Shown here in pieces: positions 36,136-48,149 of a DNA stretch of 64,000 nt (the first letter of the stretch is position 1; every line of letters starts with the position of its first letter). Origin of the DNA: Holacanthus passer (Eukaryota; Chordata; Actinopteri; Pomacanthidae); assembly GCA_025331565.1 (NCBI GenBank), contig JAFREQ010000049.1:4250501-4314500 (forward strand). Direction: 5' to 3'. Under the pieces are notes generated by a model. It saw only the letters and a list, made by a program, of their open reading frames with translations. It did no database searches and was not told where the DNA came from. The translations under genes and the position numbers were made by a program.

Positions 36136-37706
36136 TAAAAGTTATTTATCCTCTTTCTTCAACAATTACCGCAAATAAAAAAATATCCTAACTTCCAAGC
36201 ATTTCAGTTCCCAGTGCCATTACAACTGTACCACACCTTTGATGAAAGAAACCACCCATATGCAAAGATTCAGTGGTACTGCCATTGAAGATGAACTGAA
36301 TGTGACCTCAGAGGGCTGCGTAAGTCTCAGACAGAGTAAAGACAACCCAGACACACAAAGTAAATCCTTCTACACACACACACACAAACACAAACACACA
36401 AAAACTCTCTCTCACTGGTCTTGGAGGATACAGTCAGTTATAGTTCAGCACCAACACCAAACCACAGACAAGCAAAGTATACTGGATTAATGCTTCCTCT
36501 CATATCTGTTTAAGACATAACTAAAAATGTAATAAGTGTAATCACTATACCATTGTGCATTAACGGTTTAGTGAACAACAAATCAAGTTTCGTGAGCACA
36601 CAGTCAGAAGGGTTAGAGGCAGCGTGAATGAGGAATGTTGTTTGCAAAGGCAGTAGTAGTGAGATGTTCGATCATAATAGGATCCAGGAGGCCATTTCAA
36701 GGCAAGTTGTGAGCTTCCAATTTCACCAGAAAAAAACCTTTGTACAGTCATTTCAACCCCTCACATCCACAGCACATATGATGATAGAAAGTGGTGGAGG
36801 AGAACTCAGTTATGGGTTTCCCCTTCCTCTCTAGACATCTATTACTTGCACAATTTAGCCAGGACAAAACAAGCTTCACTCCTATCAGAAAGAACACTTG
36901 CAATAACTATCACAAACACACACAGGATACCTGTCTTTAGATGAGTCTTTGATCTTGGTTTTCGTCTTCCACTCCCTCGTCTCTCTCTTCTTTGTCTCTC
37001 TATCTCAAGAACCAACCGTGGCCTTGGCATCCTAACTCTCCATGGAGCCAGTGTGTGCTGACCGCCTGGAGACGCCACCCACACTCAGCATGGAGGGAAT
37101 GTGGATGTGGGTGCTGCAGGATTGCAGGGGACAGCAAGCTATTGTGCCACTGGGTCTCCACTGAGTTCACACATACACACTTCACACCCACATACACACT
37201 GTTTGAATGAACACACACACACACACAGGAACAATGCTAATCTTTATTTTTTCAAGACACAATATTCCTTGTTCTGCTGCATCAGCTGCAACCAAGCCTT
37301 CACCTCACCACACCCGGAGCTGTACCTGACTTCTACTCCATCCGTTAATATGCAGTTAGATACAAAAAAAGCTCAAACTGTCTGATGTTTTCTTTGTGCA
37401 ACTGACAATAGCAAGTGACTGACATTAGAGTGCCATCAATTATTCATGCTGGTATTTTACAAAGCTATAAACCACACTCACACACAGAACTGACCTCGAG
37501 CAGTGGATGTATAGTTGGTTTTGAGAGACAGAGAATTCATCTTACCTTCCCATTTTCTTCTCCTTCTGTCTCACCTCAGTCACTGTTCCCCCTTCTTCCC
37601 TCTGCCTGCTCTCTGAGGTCACCCCAAAATTGTTGCCTACTGTCTTGCAGCTCCAGAGAGTAGAAGGAACCTGATCTCTCTGAGCAAAGGACAGGAGGGG
37701 GGTGGG

Positions 37707-37758
<52 letters not shown>

Positions 37759-38434
37759 GCCCCCCAAATGGACATAAACATCCATTTAAAAAGCAACAAC
37801 TGTCCTAAATATCAGGCTGCTGACCCAAACGGGGGAAATCAATAGAGACACTGACGGCTGCATTGTTGGCACATCACTATGAAGCTCAGTTGTGCAAAGG
37901 TAAACTGTAAAAATATACACTTACATAAACAAAGAAACTAAGCATCATTTCTTCAAATTATCATAAGGTAACCCAACACTAGGCCCCTGACTATAGGGCT
38001 CTGGGACTTGCTGGCTTTTTAGGCCCATGCTGCACTGCCCCTTCTACAGGACAAACCACAGTTACTTAAACTCGCAATATTTAGGTATAGAAATATTACA
38101 GACAAAAGACATGGTAACCCAGGAATACTTCAATAAAGAACCTAAGTCAAACTGTGTGTTTCTTCTTTTGATTGTATGTTTTCAACAGGTTGTGCTCACT
38201 GTTGACATACATAGCACAGAACTGCTGAAAAAATTCAACTGTTAGCCAACACTGGCTTACCATGCTTAAGCTAAAGTTAAAGTTAATGCTAAGGCTAATG
38301 CAAATTCTAATGTGTATGTGTGTCCTAAAGACAGGTAATGATTTGGGAAAGTAGTGCAACAATGGTGTTAGCATTGCACACTACAGGTAGCAACACATAA
38401 TTAAAAATAATGGGGTAACCCCATAACAAGGACT
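36136..38434. other. No supported gene; microsatellites and a GC-richer island at 36.95-37.2 kb
   Basis: Holds (AC)n tracts at 36374-36400 and 37210-37228 and a very long (GT)n at 37709-37757. The 36.95-37.2 kb segment is less AT-rich and has minus-strand open frames with a weak donor (AAAGACAG|GTATCC). It could be a non-coding leader exon of arhgef4 but nothing proves it. Confidence 0.35.
37709..37757. repeat. (GT)n microsatellite, longest in the window
   Basis: About 24 uninterrupted GT units, likely highly polymorphic. Confidence 0.95.
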
Positions 38435-39335
38435 TGCGTGTGCTGTCCCACCTCTGGGACCCCACTTCATCCCCAAGTACCAGGACTCCTCAGGAACCTA
38501 CACCAGCATTTTGTGGACTTCAGCTCTGCCTTTAACACATCCCAGCTGCTTGGTTTGGTCTTTTTGTTCAGGCATTGCTTCAGTGGCTGGACGTGTGCTG
38601 GGGCTCTCTTTAGCTCAGCTGTCCCCGATCTCCCTTAACGACTGGCAGCTTAAATACCCCTCTCCTTCCCCTGCGAGCTGCCAGATCGTCCCCTTTAGAT
38701 CGTCCCCTTAGTAGCCCCATTGTTTCCCTTTGTTCGGCCCTTTCAATGCTCCCAGTCTTTGCCTCTGTCTCTCTAGTGTTTCCAGTGTTTTCCTGTGGTC
38801 CCAGCTGAGTGTGCGTGATTCCCCTGCAGGCAACACGGGAAGCTGGGAAAGCTTCTCTGACTTGCAGACCATCAGCACTGGTTCCCCCCATGGTTGTATC
38901 CTTTTCCTCTGCTCTTCTTCCTGTATAACAACAGCTGCATCTCCTGTCACCCGCCCAGCAAGCTCCTCCTCAAGTTTAGGGATGGAACCATCCTCGCTGA
39001 AAGATGAATCTGCCTACAGGTGGGAGATTGACTATCTGGTGATGTGGTGCTGAAGCTCAATGCTCTAAAGACAGTGGAGATGGTTTTGGACTTCAGAAGA
39101 GCCCAGCTACACCACCCCTATCACCCTGTGTAACTCTCTAGTCGACACTGTGAAATCTTTCCTCTTCCTGGGCACCATCCTCACCCAGGACCACAAGTGG
39201 TAGCTGAACATCAGCTCCCTCACCAAGAAACAGCAGAGCAGAGGATCCTCACCTCCTCTATCACTATCTGGTACATCACTGCCACTGCCAATGACAAACT
39301 CTAACATATCACTCACTCAGCTGAGAAGATGATCG
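38435..39335 (+). mobile_element. LINE relic (Rex/L2-like reverse transcriptase)
   Basis: Plus-strand fragments in several frames: HFVDFSSAFNT (RT motif A) at 38505-38540, ISTGSPHGCILFP-like motif B at 38870-38905, then ALKTVEMVLDFRRAQ (39065-39105), a FLFLGTI-like segment and ILTSSITIWY (39245-39275), ending ITHSAEKMIG. Order and content match a fish non-LTR RT, but there are multiple stops, frameshifts and an unrelated ~200-bp segment after motif A. Confidence 0.7.
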
Positions 39336-41755
39336 GATGAGGCTGCAACCCATAAGCACCAATACCACAACATTTTTTTTACCAATTGCAGACAGAGATG
39401 GAGGTGCAGCAGTGTCCAGAGTGAGCTCAGGGTTAATAGGTACAAGGAGTGGTGATCAAATCAGCATCACCATCTCAAATCAGGGCAGGCACTGCAGACA
39501 GACACATCCCAGGCACAATGGGGTGTCTTTGACTTTTGTCCTGGAACAATTAACAATGAATTGGAAATGGGTGTTACAGACATACAGTGTTAATATCAGC
39601 GCTACAATTCTACAATACTGATTCACTATTCATTCTACACAGGGCATGCCAAACTGAGACCAAAGGGCACTCAAATTTTTCATCTGCAACTGTATTGTGG
39701 AGCAAATCTTATCAATGTGTGAGTATCAGTTAACTCAGACAAACTATTGAGTTTAGGCAGGAAAGTTTGGGGGCACTTTGGATGTTTTATCGAAGTCAGG
39801 GCATGTCTTAAGTGTTTTAAGTTTTGACCTGTGAACCCTTAAAACAAAGTCAACAATTGGTTTATGTGTAATGTCTACAACAAAAAATGTTTTTCCATCT
39901 TCAAGTTTGCAAAATTAAACCAAATGTTTGTAGCATAAGCATTGTAACAATCAGTTCAGAATGCAGAACTAAAATCTAAAAAATGACATCAGAGTAGGCC
40001 CATGAGCCTTGGCTGACCTGTGTCCCTCAGTGCCTTAGCCTGGTCAGCCAGAGAACCTAACCTCTCTGATATAAAGAAATAAGGATTGCTGGTGAATACA
40101 TTTTGTGAATGTTGTTACACAGAGGAAACAAAGTTGACTGAGTCAATGGAGGTCTATACTTACAGCAGCCAGCTGTCTCAGTTTACATCAGCCACTCAAT
40201 TATTCATGAGACAAAAAGAACAGACAAGCTGCTGCTCACAGGCACACATGGTGGCAGCCATACTGTGGAGACATACACAAAAGAGTACTTGGATCAATTT
40301 TTCTCCATTATTACTTGATCTAATAAAGTAATTGTGGGTTTACCTTCTCTTTAAGCTAAGGAAATGACTTTAAATTACTGTCACATCCTACTGTCCCAAA
40401 TAACAATTAATAACACATAACAATTTCGTTTCAAGTGCTATTTTTTTATCTTTTTATCATCTTTTCATAACCCTATGACCCTGTAACATTGATATCAGAC
40501 GTTTCAACAAAACAGAGCTGATTAATCAGTCTGATCTATAAATGCAACACTAATTCTACAATGTAGTGTATGATTAGGTTAGGAGGGATGCATTTGAATT
40601 ATTCCTAATAAGTACAGTACTTACGATACAATACTTGACATATAGTGAAATATTTCGGGGCACTTTTGCCTCACCACAAGGTCTATTCTCATGTCTGTTT
40701 ATCTTTGCTGAGTCCCATGCTGGTCAGTGTGCCAGTCTTAGTTGTCTCACTCTCCCTAAATAACAATGCTATTTTTTCCCCCCACTATTTTATATGGAGA
40801 AGTAATGACAGCCCTTATTTTCATTTTTCCACTCTTTCCACCACACAGCTGTTATGTTCTTCTTGTTTATAGATTCTCTGTTTATAGACTCTCATATCTC
40901 TGTCTGCCATAAGTGCCTTTTAAACTGCCTCATTCCGTTCCACCGTAACATGGGCTGGCACCCAAAGAAATCCCAATGAGCCTCCAGCCTGCTCAATCTC
41001 ATACAACAGAACAGCTCGACCAGAAGGTCTGGCCCCCTAACTTGCTTATGTTATCAGAACTGAAGCCACATCTGAACATTAGACAGCCCCACAAGGCTTG
41101 ACCTCCTCAACCCCCTGTAACATAGCTGCCATCAGCTTGTATTAGCGTAGATAAGCTGCTCTCTGCTGGACAGCACTGAAATACAGTAAACCCGTGCACG
41201 TTGTTTTCTATGTGGTGATTTTATGCTGCATGGAAAATCCATGGAACATTAAAAAAACGATAAAGTCAGTTACTCAAGACAATTGTGATTTAGCATGTTA
41301 ATTTCATGCTAAACACAGCAAACCATAAATAAAAAAGCAAATACAATAGGTGTATTGTACATCACTTTATTTCTTTGTTTGATTTGTTTTTATTCACAGA
41401 CACACACACACACACACAGTTTTTTCCAGCTAACCAGGAATGATAGCTATTAGCATTACTTTCACATTCACCTCATATTCTTCCTGAATACATAAGAGAA
41501 TTGCTTACTGAAGACAAAGATACTGACTTAATCTCTGTTTATTGTAATCTGCTACAGAGTTAAATTGCATTAAATAGCTGAGTGAAGCAAAGTGAAGTAG
41601 AGGGAAGCCTCTTAATATACTGAGTTTGACACTGAAGAAGCAGTGCACATCTGTTTCTTCTCATTTCTTCTCATTACTATTTCATATGCAAAAATACAGT
41701 AAAGTTTTTCCTGCGATTTGCGCGCAGAACTGATGTCAGTCAACCTGAATCAGTA
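39336..41755. other. No gene seen
   Basis: AT-rich intergenic DNA with an (AC)n tract at 41399-41418. Open frames here have no coding features. Confidence 0.5.
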
Positions 41756-41758
41756 AAA

Positions 41759-41771
41759 AGGTCAAAGGTCA
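41759..41771 (+). promoter_or_regulatory. Perfect DR1 nuclear-receptor half-site pair
   Basis: Two AGGTCA half-sites separated by one A: AGGTCAAAGGTCA. This is the consensus for RXR heterodimers (e.g. PPAR), HNF4 or COUP-TF. A 9-bp inverted repeat (ACCTTAGAG / CTCTAAGGT) follows at 41780-41804. Occupancy and target gene are unknown; chance occurrence is possible. Confidence 0.4.
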
Positions 41772-41879
41772 ACATTTACCACCTTAGAGATTATCCCTCT
41801 AAGGTACCAACAGGCTTGTGCTAATTTATTAATGCCATTAAGGGTATGATTTGAAAATCTGGGACTTTAGCGTGCAGCA

Positions 41880-42272
41880 GTATTTATACAACTTTATACA
41901 ATCATGTGTTTCACAGAGTGGTGAACCTTGACCCCCCTGTGTCATACCCAATCATGATAATATCACCTGTTACCAATGAACCTGTTTGCCTGTGGAATGT
42001 TCCAAACAGGTGTTTTTGGACCATTACACAACTTTCACAGTCTTTTGTTGCTCCTGTCCCAACTTGTTTGAAACATGTTGCTGCCATCACATCAGAATAA
42101 GCAGATATTTACAAAAGTCAATGAAGCTGATGAGGTAAAAAACAAATATAATGTCTTTGTTGCTGTAATTGAGGATAGCCTATATCAAAAAGGATTAGCA
42201 AATTATCACATTCTGCTTTATTTCTGTTTTACACAGCATCCCAAGTTTTTTGGAACCAAGGTTGTAGGCGAG
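41880..42272 (+). mobile_element. MITE-like family A, 3' half
   Basis: Matches the fragment at 22645-22893 along its length, including TACAATCATGTGTTTCAC, CAAAAAGGATTAG and the terminus GCATCCCAAGTTTTTTGGAA. It retains CTCCTGTCCCAACTTGTTTG, an internal landmark of the family. Confidence 0.65.
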
Positions 42273-45110
42273 AACACGCACCTACTGATTCAAATGCACA
42301 CACATACAAATACATTCGCACATTACCAACAGTAGACTCTCATTCTACAACTACCAAAAAATAATTTTATGAAAACTATTACCAGTTATTTACTTCAAAT
42401 GGTACAATTAAATTATAACAAACTTCAGCCACTGGTCTGAAAATTTTAATTGTTGCAGTCAAACAAAAACCTTTCCTTGCAATGTCATGGGTCAAAGCTT
42501 TAGGTTCAGTCAATTAGACAGTGGAATGAAATATTAAGCTTATGTGTTTTTCTGACCTAATGCATCCATGCTGGAGTGTGAATATCGCTCCATTCTATCT
42601 AAAAGGGGATGTCTGTCATTATCTGACAGCGACCAGTCAACCAGTCATACTGTACAAGCTTAGTACATGGACAGACCCTCTTTTCTGTTATGTATGAGTG
42701 ATGCTAGATCATGCTTCAAATATTCCCAGTCTTCCCAGTGACAAAACATTATATGACACCATGAGAAAGTCAGATGGACAACTATTACACTGTTTCAAGC
42801 TTTGTGTTCAGTCAGCTTGAACAATACTTTGTTGTGTTCTTGAAACCCATTTTAATACACAATTGTAATGACAGCAAAACTAGACTGATGAATTTGGATC
42901 ATTGTTTCCTCATAAGAATTATTCACTGTGTTTATTTCTTTTTTATTCATCCATGCTGGAGTGTGAATATCACATCAAGGGAACAGAGAACTGAGACAGG
43001 TAAAGTACATATAAAAATGAATAAACAGGACAAAAATACATTTCAACTTTACTAAAATCCTGTGCTCGTGGAAACTGGTGAAGGCAGGTTATTTCAGGAT
43101 TTAAAATTTTAAAAGGTCTAGTGAAAGTGATTTTATTCATTAAATGAAAAAAATAATTTTATTGTTGATACTTTTATTTCTAACTTTATCCTGTTTTCTT
43201 TTTCTCTGTGTTTTTAAATTTTAAACTGCTTTTAATTATCCTGCCTGCTTCATGTTAATGCAGTGTGGAGTTGCTGTGCTGCAGAGAATTTGAATGAATT
43301 TTATTTTCACCGGGCCTTTGGGATTACTGATTATTTTCACTTGTGATCCCCCCTTCCTCGTGTATTTTGCGTTTGTGTTCCCTTCAGCTTGGGTCAGTTC
43401 ATCCTTGTACCGAGTGTCAAGTGTTTCAGCCCTTCCTAGTGTTTATTCCTCATGTTCTCCTTTTGTTTGGGATGTTTTTGCTTTGTTTCTTCATCTCTTT
43501 ATTGGACTGATCCTTATTGGAGATGTTTGCCTATTTGGACTGCCTTATCTGTTTTTATCCCTTGCCTGCCTGACCATCCAGTGAGACTTTTGCTCACGAT
43601 AGTTGCTACGATAGTTGCACTAACTGCAAGTTTTGTTATTAACACAGCCACATACACCGCATCAGTGTGTTACCCTGCTGTGCTATCAGAGTTTAGCCAA
43701 ATGTTAGTGGTTCTGAGTAGCTGTTTATAGAAGTGCATTCAGATTGTTTACTTTTTGAGTAAATGGAAATGTCACTGCCCTCTCTCTGTTTTCAGGGTCA
43801 TGCAGCATCATTTTTTTCTTTTTTTTAAAAAAGCAATTCACATTCGGAGGAGTGTGGGAAAATACTGTACTCAGAAGTGCTGAGTGTCGTAGACAAAATT
43901 TTAGAAAAATTTATAGCACGGCCAACAGTGGACATCTCTTGGCTTGCCAGTTCCCCGTTGGTGAATGTTTAACAACATTGAGGTCAGCTGTCGGATAGGT
44001 ACACAAGCAAACACACACACACACACACAGCTCTCTCACTTAACCCAGCTAGTCTCCCCTCCAGAGGACACTGCCATGGAAACATAGGACAAAGGAGGGA
44101 CCAGTGAAAATGGGCCTCAGAGATCTGGGTAAGAATACCAATATCACTGTGTGGGAAAGAAACAGCAAATAATTGCATGTGATTCCCTAAAGACATTTTT
44201 CTGACCAGCATTTCCTCCTGCACCAGCTCATAACACACACAAATATGATAGCTTTATTCATTTTACCATGTGGATAACTCTGTAAACACTTCATAATGAA
44301 CCAATATAAAGGATCTAATTGATCCTATTGTTAAGTTCGGACCAATATAAGAACCAGACAGGGTGCTGAAAGATTGATACGTTACTATTATTGATTGAAA
44401 TAAAAAGTGGAAAAATAAGTTGTCCTGTGCGTCCTTCTGGTCAAAACAGGCTGTTTTCAAGTTTGGGCAGGAACTGATGAAAATCAAATACAACTTGACA
44501 ATATCAATCTGTAAGTGTGCTGATATTTGAATATTTGAACGTGTAAAGGAATCTGTAAACATGTACAAATAAATCTGAATAAGATGTGTACACATGTAAA
44601 ATAATCTGCAAATGCTTCACACCAAAAATTAAATGTAAAAGCATTTTATTACTAATTGAGACTTCAATTGCTAGAAAAGCAGAATTGTTGATATCCACCT
44701 TCAGAATGCTGCTCAATTGGCTGTTTCCATTTTGTACAGACTCTGCCCTCTGGGATTTAGCTATTGGTTGACCCTCACAAGGCTTGCATGTATTGCTCAT
44801 CTTCCTTTTTCAGTTAGCCATCCTGAGCACAGTTTCTGCACTCAGTGATTCATTAACTTAGTCACCATCTGATGAGATGATCCTATTAGTAACATACTCC
44901 TGTCAAGGCTCCTTTTTTCTAGTTTGGTCTGCCTGCTAGGCTAACTGTATCATTCGACACTGAATATCTAGGATTTTACTGTTGTACTGTTATGTACAAC
45001 AATACCTCCATCTGGGAAACCATAATGTATCAGTGCTCCCAACTCTTGTGTATCTTCTCATGTAAATAGTATAATTTTTCTCCAGTTACAATCGGAATAC
45101 CCTCCTAGAC
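42273..45110. other. No gene seen; possible LTR-like debris at 43.3-43.6 kb
   Basis: Contains a 24-bp perfect direct repeat (42563-42586 and 42948-42971) and an (AC)n tract at 44010-44029. The T-rich stretch at 43290-43600 resembles U5-type LTR sequence in composition only. Confidence 0.4.
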
Positions 45111-45254
45111 ATCAGGGAATTAATGCTACTTGCTTCATCTCCGCCTTTTTTGACTCAATGACTGTATACTCCCTGGTGGAGAGAGACTGGAGAGGCAGCC
45201 TTACACACAGACACCCTGATCGGGGGGAGGCCCGGGGTCCAACGCAAGTAGGGG

Positions 45255-46515
45255 AACAGAGGACACCATACACAGCTCCTGTCATCCACATGTCAAACGT
45301 ACGCTTTCTCTACAATGAAATGGCTGAAATCAGCCTCCTTTTGCAGACCAACAAGGACAAGAACAAGTTTACAGCCACTGATGTGGATTTACCTGGCTAC
45401 CAGCTGATCAGAGCTGATCGAGACACAGAGGCATGCTGCTAATCAAAGGAAGGTTTGTGTTTGTAATTAAATAACTGGTGCACAGATGCAGCAATAATAT
45501 AGCAACATTGCTATGGACTACTGCAAAATCCATTATCTTGCATTGCCTGTAGGCACTGAGGCATCAGACTTGAACTTTGCTCTGTGACACTTATGCAGGT
45601 TGTTCTCTCCTGACTAGGTCATTGCTTGTGTTGTACCAATTCTCAGATGTATGTCGCTTTGGACAAAAGTGTCTGCTAAATAAAATTGTAGAATTATCCA
45701 TGAGCAAGCCTCCACCCATAAAGCACAACACTTGCTGGCTGAGCAGTTTTCCTCCCTGCCAAACTCGGTAACTCTTATGATGAGAGATTTTAACTCATGC
45801 AGTCTCACAGGAGCTGCAGAGCTACCGTTTTTACTCCATGATAAAACACTCATAACAGTCTGTGCCCCGTGCCTCCTCTGCACATTACAGAGGATACCTA
45901 CTTAAAGGCAGTAACTAGAGAGGGCCAAACCATCCAGGACTGCAGTAAGGAGTTGGACCCCAAATGGCATGCTCCAGGACTGCATAGAGTCTGCTGACTG
46001 GGAGTCACTGAGGGGCCCTGACGATGACAACAACACATTTGCACCATCATACCTTCAAGAGCTTACAGTATCCTATTATCCTAATAGAGCACTACGCTCT
46101 AGAATGCAGGGTTTCATTTGGTTCCCACAGTCTCCAAAAGTAGATTTGGAGCTCAAGCCTTCAGTTATCAAGCTCCTCTCCTGAGGCAGATGCCCATTTC
46201 ATATTTAAGAGTAGGCTTAAAACCTTCCTCTTTGACAAAGCTTATAGTTAGGGTTGGTCCAGGTGAGCCCTGTGCCATCCCTTAGTTATGCTGCTATAGG
46301 CCTGGACTGCTGGGAGACTTCCCATGATACACTGAGTTTAACTCTCCTTCTCTCTCTCCTCCACCTGTATCCATTCACAACCCATCAATGCATCTTACTA
46401 ATGCAACTTCTTCCTTCTCTCGTAGTTCTGTGCTCTTCTCTCCTGTAGCTCTCTGCAGGTACGTGTGTCACTGGAGCTGCAGAGTCTGGACCCGTGTTTA
46501 CAAGCCTCCCACTGC
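45255..46515 (+). mobile_element. LINE relic with endonuclease remnants, interrupted by a SINE
   Basis: From 45283 the frame reads MSNVRFLYNEMAEISLLLQT and then PGYQLIRADR, typical of the APE-type endonuclease start of fish LINEs, with the FTETW segment lost. After a SINE-like insertion, GDFN-like (MMRDFNSCSLTGAAELPF) and linker (QDCIESADWESLRGP) remnants follow to about 46030. From 46050 to 46250 is a C-terminal RT-end segment (NRALRSRMQG, LKTFLFDKAYS-like) and then a typical 3' UTR. Most RT motifs are missing. Confidence 0.65.
45550..45692 (+). mobile_element. V-SINE/HE1-like SINE tail
   Basis: Carries the conserved fish SINE/LINE tail ATGTCGCTTTGGACAAAAGT then GTCTGCTAAATAAA (about 45647-45680), with the usual upstream part from AGGCATCAGACTTGAAC. 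It sits inside the LINE relic at 45255-46515 and therefore inserted later. The tRNA-like head is not clear. Confidence 0.65.
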
Positions 46516-47229
46516 ACATGTGTCTGTGTTTGACACTGCTATTATGATTATCATCACATTTGTGGATTGTAGTATTGCATGTTCTCTTCCTCCCTTCCCC
46601 TGTCTGATGTTGTAAGGCGGAACAAGGAGTGTTTTTAATCTGTCTATGTATGTTTTGCCTGTTGTGCTGCTGTAGACTTTTCATTAATCTGACAGCATTC
46701 AGTTCAGACTTGCGCTGTGTTCAAAGTCATACAGAATCAACCTAGTAAGACCGCCATCATGACTTTTATATAAAAGTGATTGGGTGCTTATTCAGCTTAT
46801 TAAATTGCCATCAGATTAATGATTAACCCTTAGACTCTTTGAGACATGCACCCTTTACATTAAAGTTTGGCAGAAGCTTTCAGACATACCAGAGCCTCCT
46901 TACAGTTTTTAACGGGCTGTTGATGGTTTCATTACACCGTCCCTGACACTGACAATGAAGGGAAGATTTAATAACTGCTGTATGAGCAGCATGTACTGCA
47001 AGAAAATCACTCACAATGGCAATTGAGCTGTCCAAAAACCTGAGAGATATCTTTCTGACGTCCTCTCAAGGTAAAACCAGTCCTCTTCGCGACATTAACT
47101 GGACACACAGTGACTAAATAAGGCAGAAGTGCCACCTAAATGTTCAAACTGGGGGAAGACACCGCAGGAATCTGATGAAGCCTGTTTTATTCTCTTTGAC
47201 TGCATTTGCTATATTACATTTATGGAGTT
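46516..47229. other. No gene seen
   Basis: Unremarkable intergenic DNA. Confidence 0.5.
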
Positions 47230-47355
47230 AAGATTAGATAATTCTTTATTGATCCACCAGAGGGGAAATTCGGGAAAGGGTTTGGAGTATGCGGGCATCG
47301 ATCCCGCTGCCTCTCGTATGCTAAGCGACCACTATATCATTTGAGCTAATCCCCC
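47230..47355 (-). mobile_element. Short SINE: tRNA-Ala(AGC)-like head plus LINE-like tail
   Basis: The minus strand of 47284-47355 (72 nt) folds as a tRNA-Ala: acceptor GGGGGAT with ATACTCC (G3:U70 retained, one mismatch), anticodon loop TTAGCAT (AGC), intact T arm (GCGGG/CCCGC) and internal promoter boxes recognisable. The D stem and anticodon stem carry mismatches. Directly 3' is a LINE-like tail (TTTCCCCTCTGGTGGATCAA then TAAAGAATT, 47230-47283). The head-tail arrangement is that of a SINE; a decayed tRNA gene next to a LINE tail is the alternative. Confidence 0.6.
47284..47355 (-). pseudogene. tRNA-Ala(AGC)-like sequence
   Basis: A tRNA-Ala relative with the G3:U70 identity pair and AGC anticodon but mismatches in the D, anticodon and acceptor stems, so probably not a functional tRNA gene. 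It forms the head of the SINE-like unit. Confidence 0.65.
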
Positions 47356-47363
47356 CATCTTTA

Positions 47364-47432
47364 AGGTAAGATAAGATATACCTTTATTCGTCCCACAGTG
47401 GGGAAATTTACATTGCACAGCAGCAAGGGGAT
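47364..47432 (-). mobile_element. 3' tail of an L2-like LINE
   Basis: The minus strand gives CCTTGCTGCTGTGCAATGTA then TTTCCCCACTGTGGGACG and a (TATCT)n tail, identical in design to the 3' end of the LINE at 32737-34242. Confidence 0.8.
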
Positions 47433-48147
47433 AGTTGGTAGTTAAATAGTAATAAACGGTGTAAACAGAAGGTTTAAAAAAGTATTAACATTTGGCAACC
47501 ACAGGCAAAGAAAAAGTATTTTCAAAATTACTGAGTTAACTGAGTTAACTGAGCATATGCCTGTAACAAAATCAAATTTTAACTTCTTGTCCTATTATTA
47601 CATTGTACCAATTGTCAGTGATGTCTTTTAAGATTATGTAAGTATATTACAAAATATGTTTGGACCAATCAATATGTTTTAGGCTAAACAATCTTTTAAA
47701 AGAGGATAAGATATTCATTTGAAGGAATTCGTTAAGACATATTCATAAAGACACAATGGTCTGTTGAGTTTAGAGGAGAAAGTTGGTATTTCTGCCTCCT
47801 CTACAGTGGAATTTGATGACTGTGTAAATGCTTAACCTGTGAATAAGTTTTTGTGTGCTTATTTGGGGTCAGTAGGGTAAGAGGAGTTTAAGGTTACCAG
47901 GGCAAAGTCTGGGGACAGTGCCTTACAATGTGGCTGTGCAGCAGGTCCAGTACTACTATTAGTAAATTTAAAAACTTTACTGTGATTCAATTTTGGCCAA
48001 CACTCCTCCATAGAGGAGTCAGTGATTTGGGGTGAATGTGCTCTGACGAGGGGATGTGTGTACAAAGATCCCCTCCAGGCATGTTTTAATGCATATAAAA
48101 ATGCTCTTTTTTTAATGTCTTCTCACACCTAACAATGTGTGTGAGTT
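47433..48147. other. No gene seen
   Basis: Intergenic DNA between the L2 tail and the TIR element copy 2. Confidence 0.5.
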
Positions 48148-48149
48148 TA

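Noticed and set aside
43294..43584. Hydrophobic plus-strand frame resembling a small membrane protein
   Set aside because: A T-rich, low-complexity stretch gives Phe/Leu/Ser runs by composition; overlapping frames look the same, and the sequence resembles LTR-type DNA.
47284..47355. Functional tRNA-Ala gene
   Set aside because: Mismatches in the D, anticodon and acceptor stems, no terminator T-run directly after it, and fusion to a LINE-like tail favour a SINE head.
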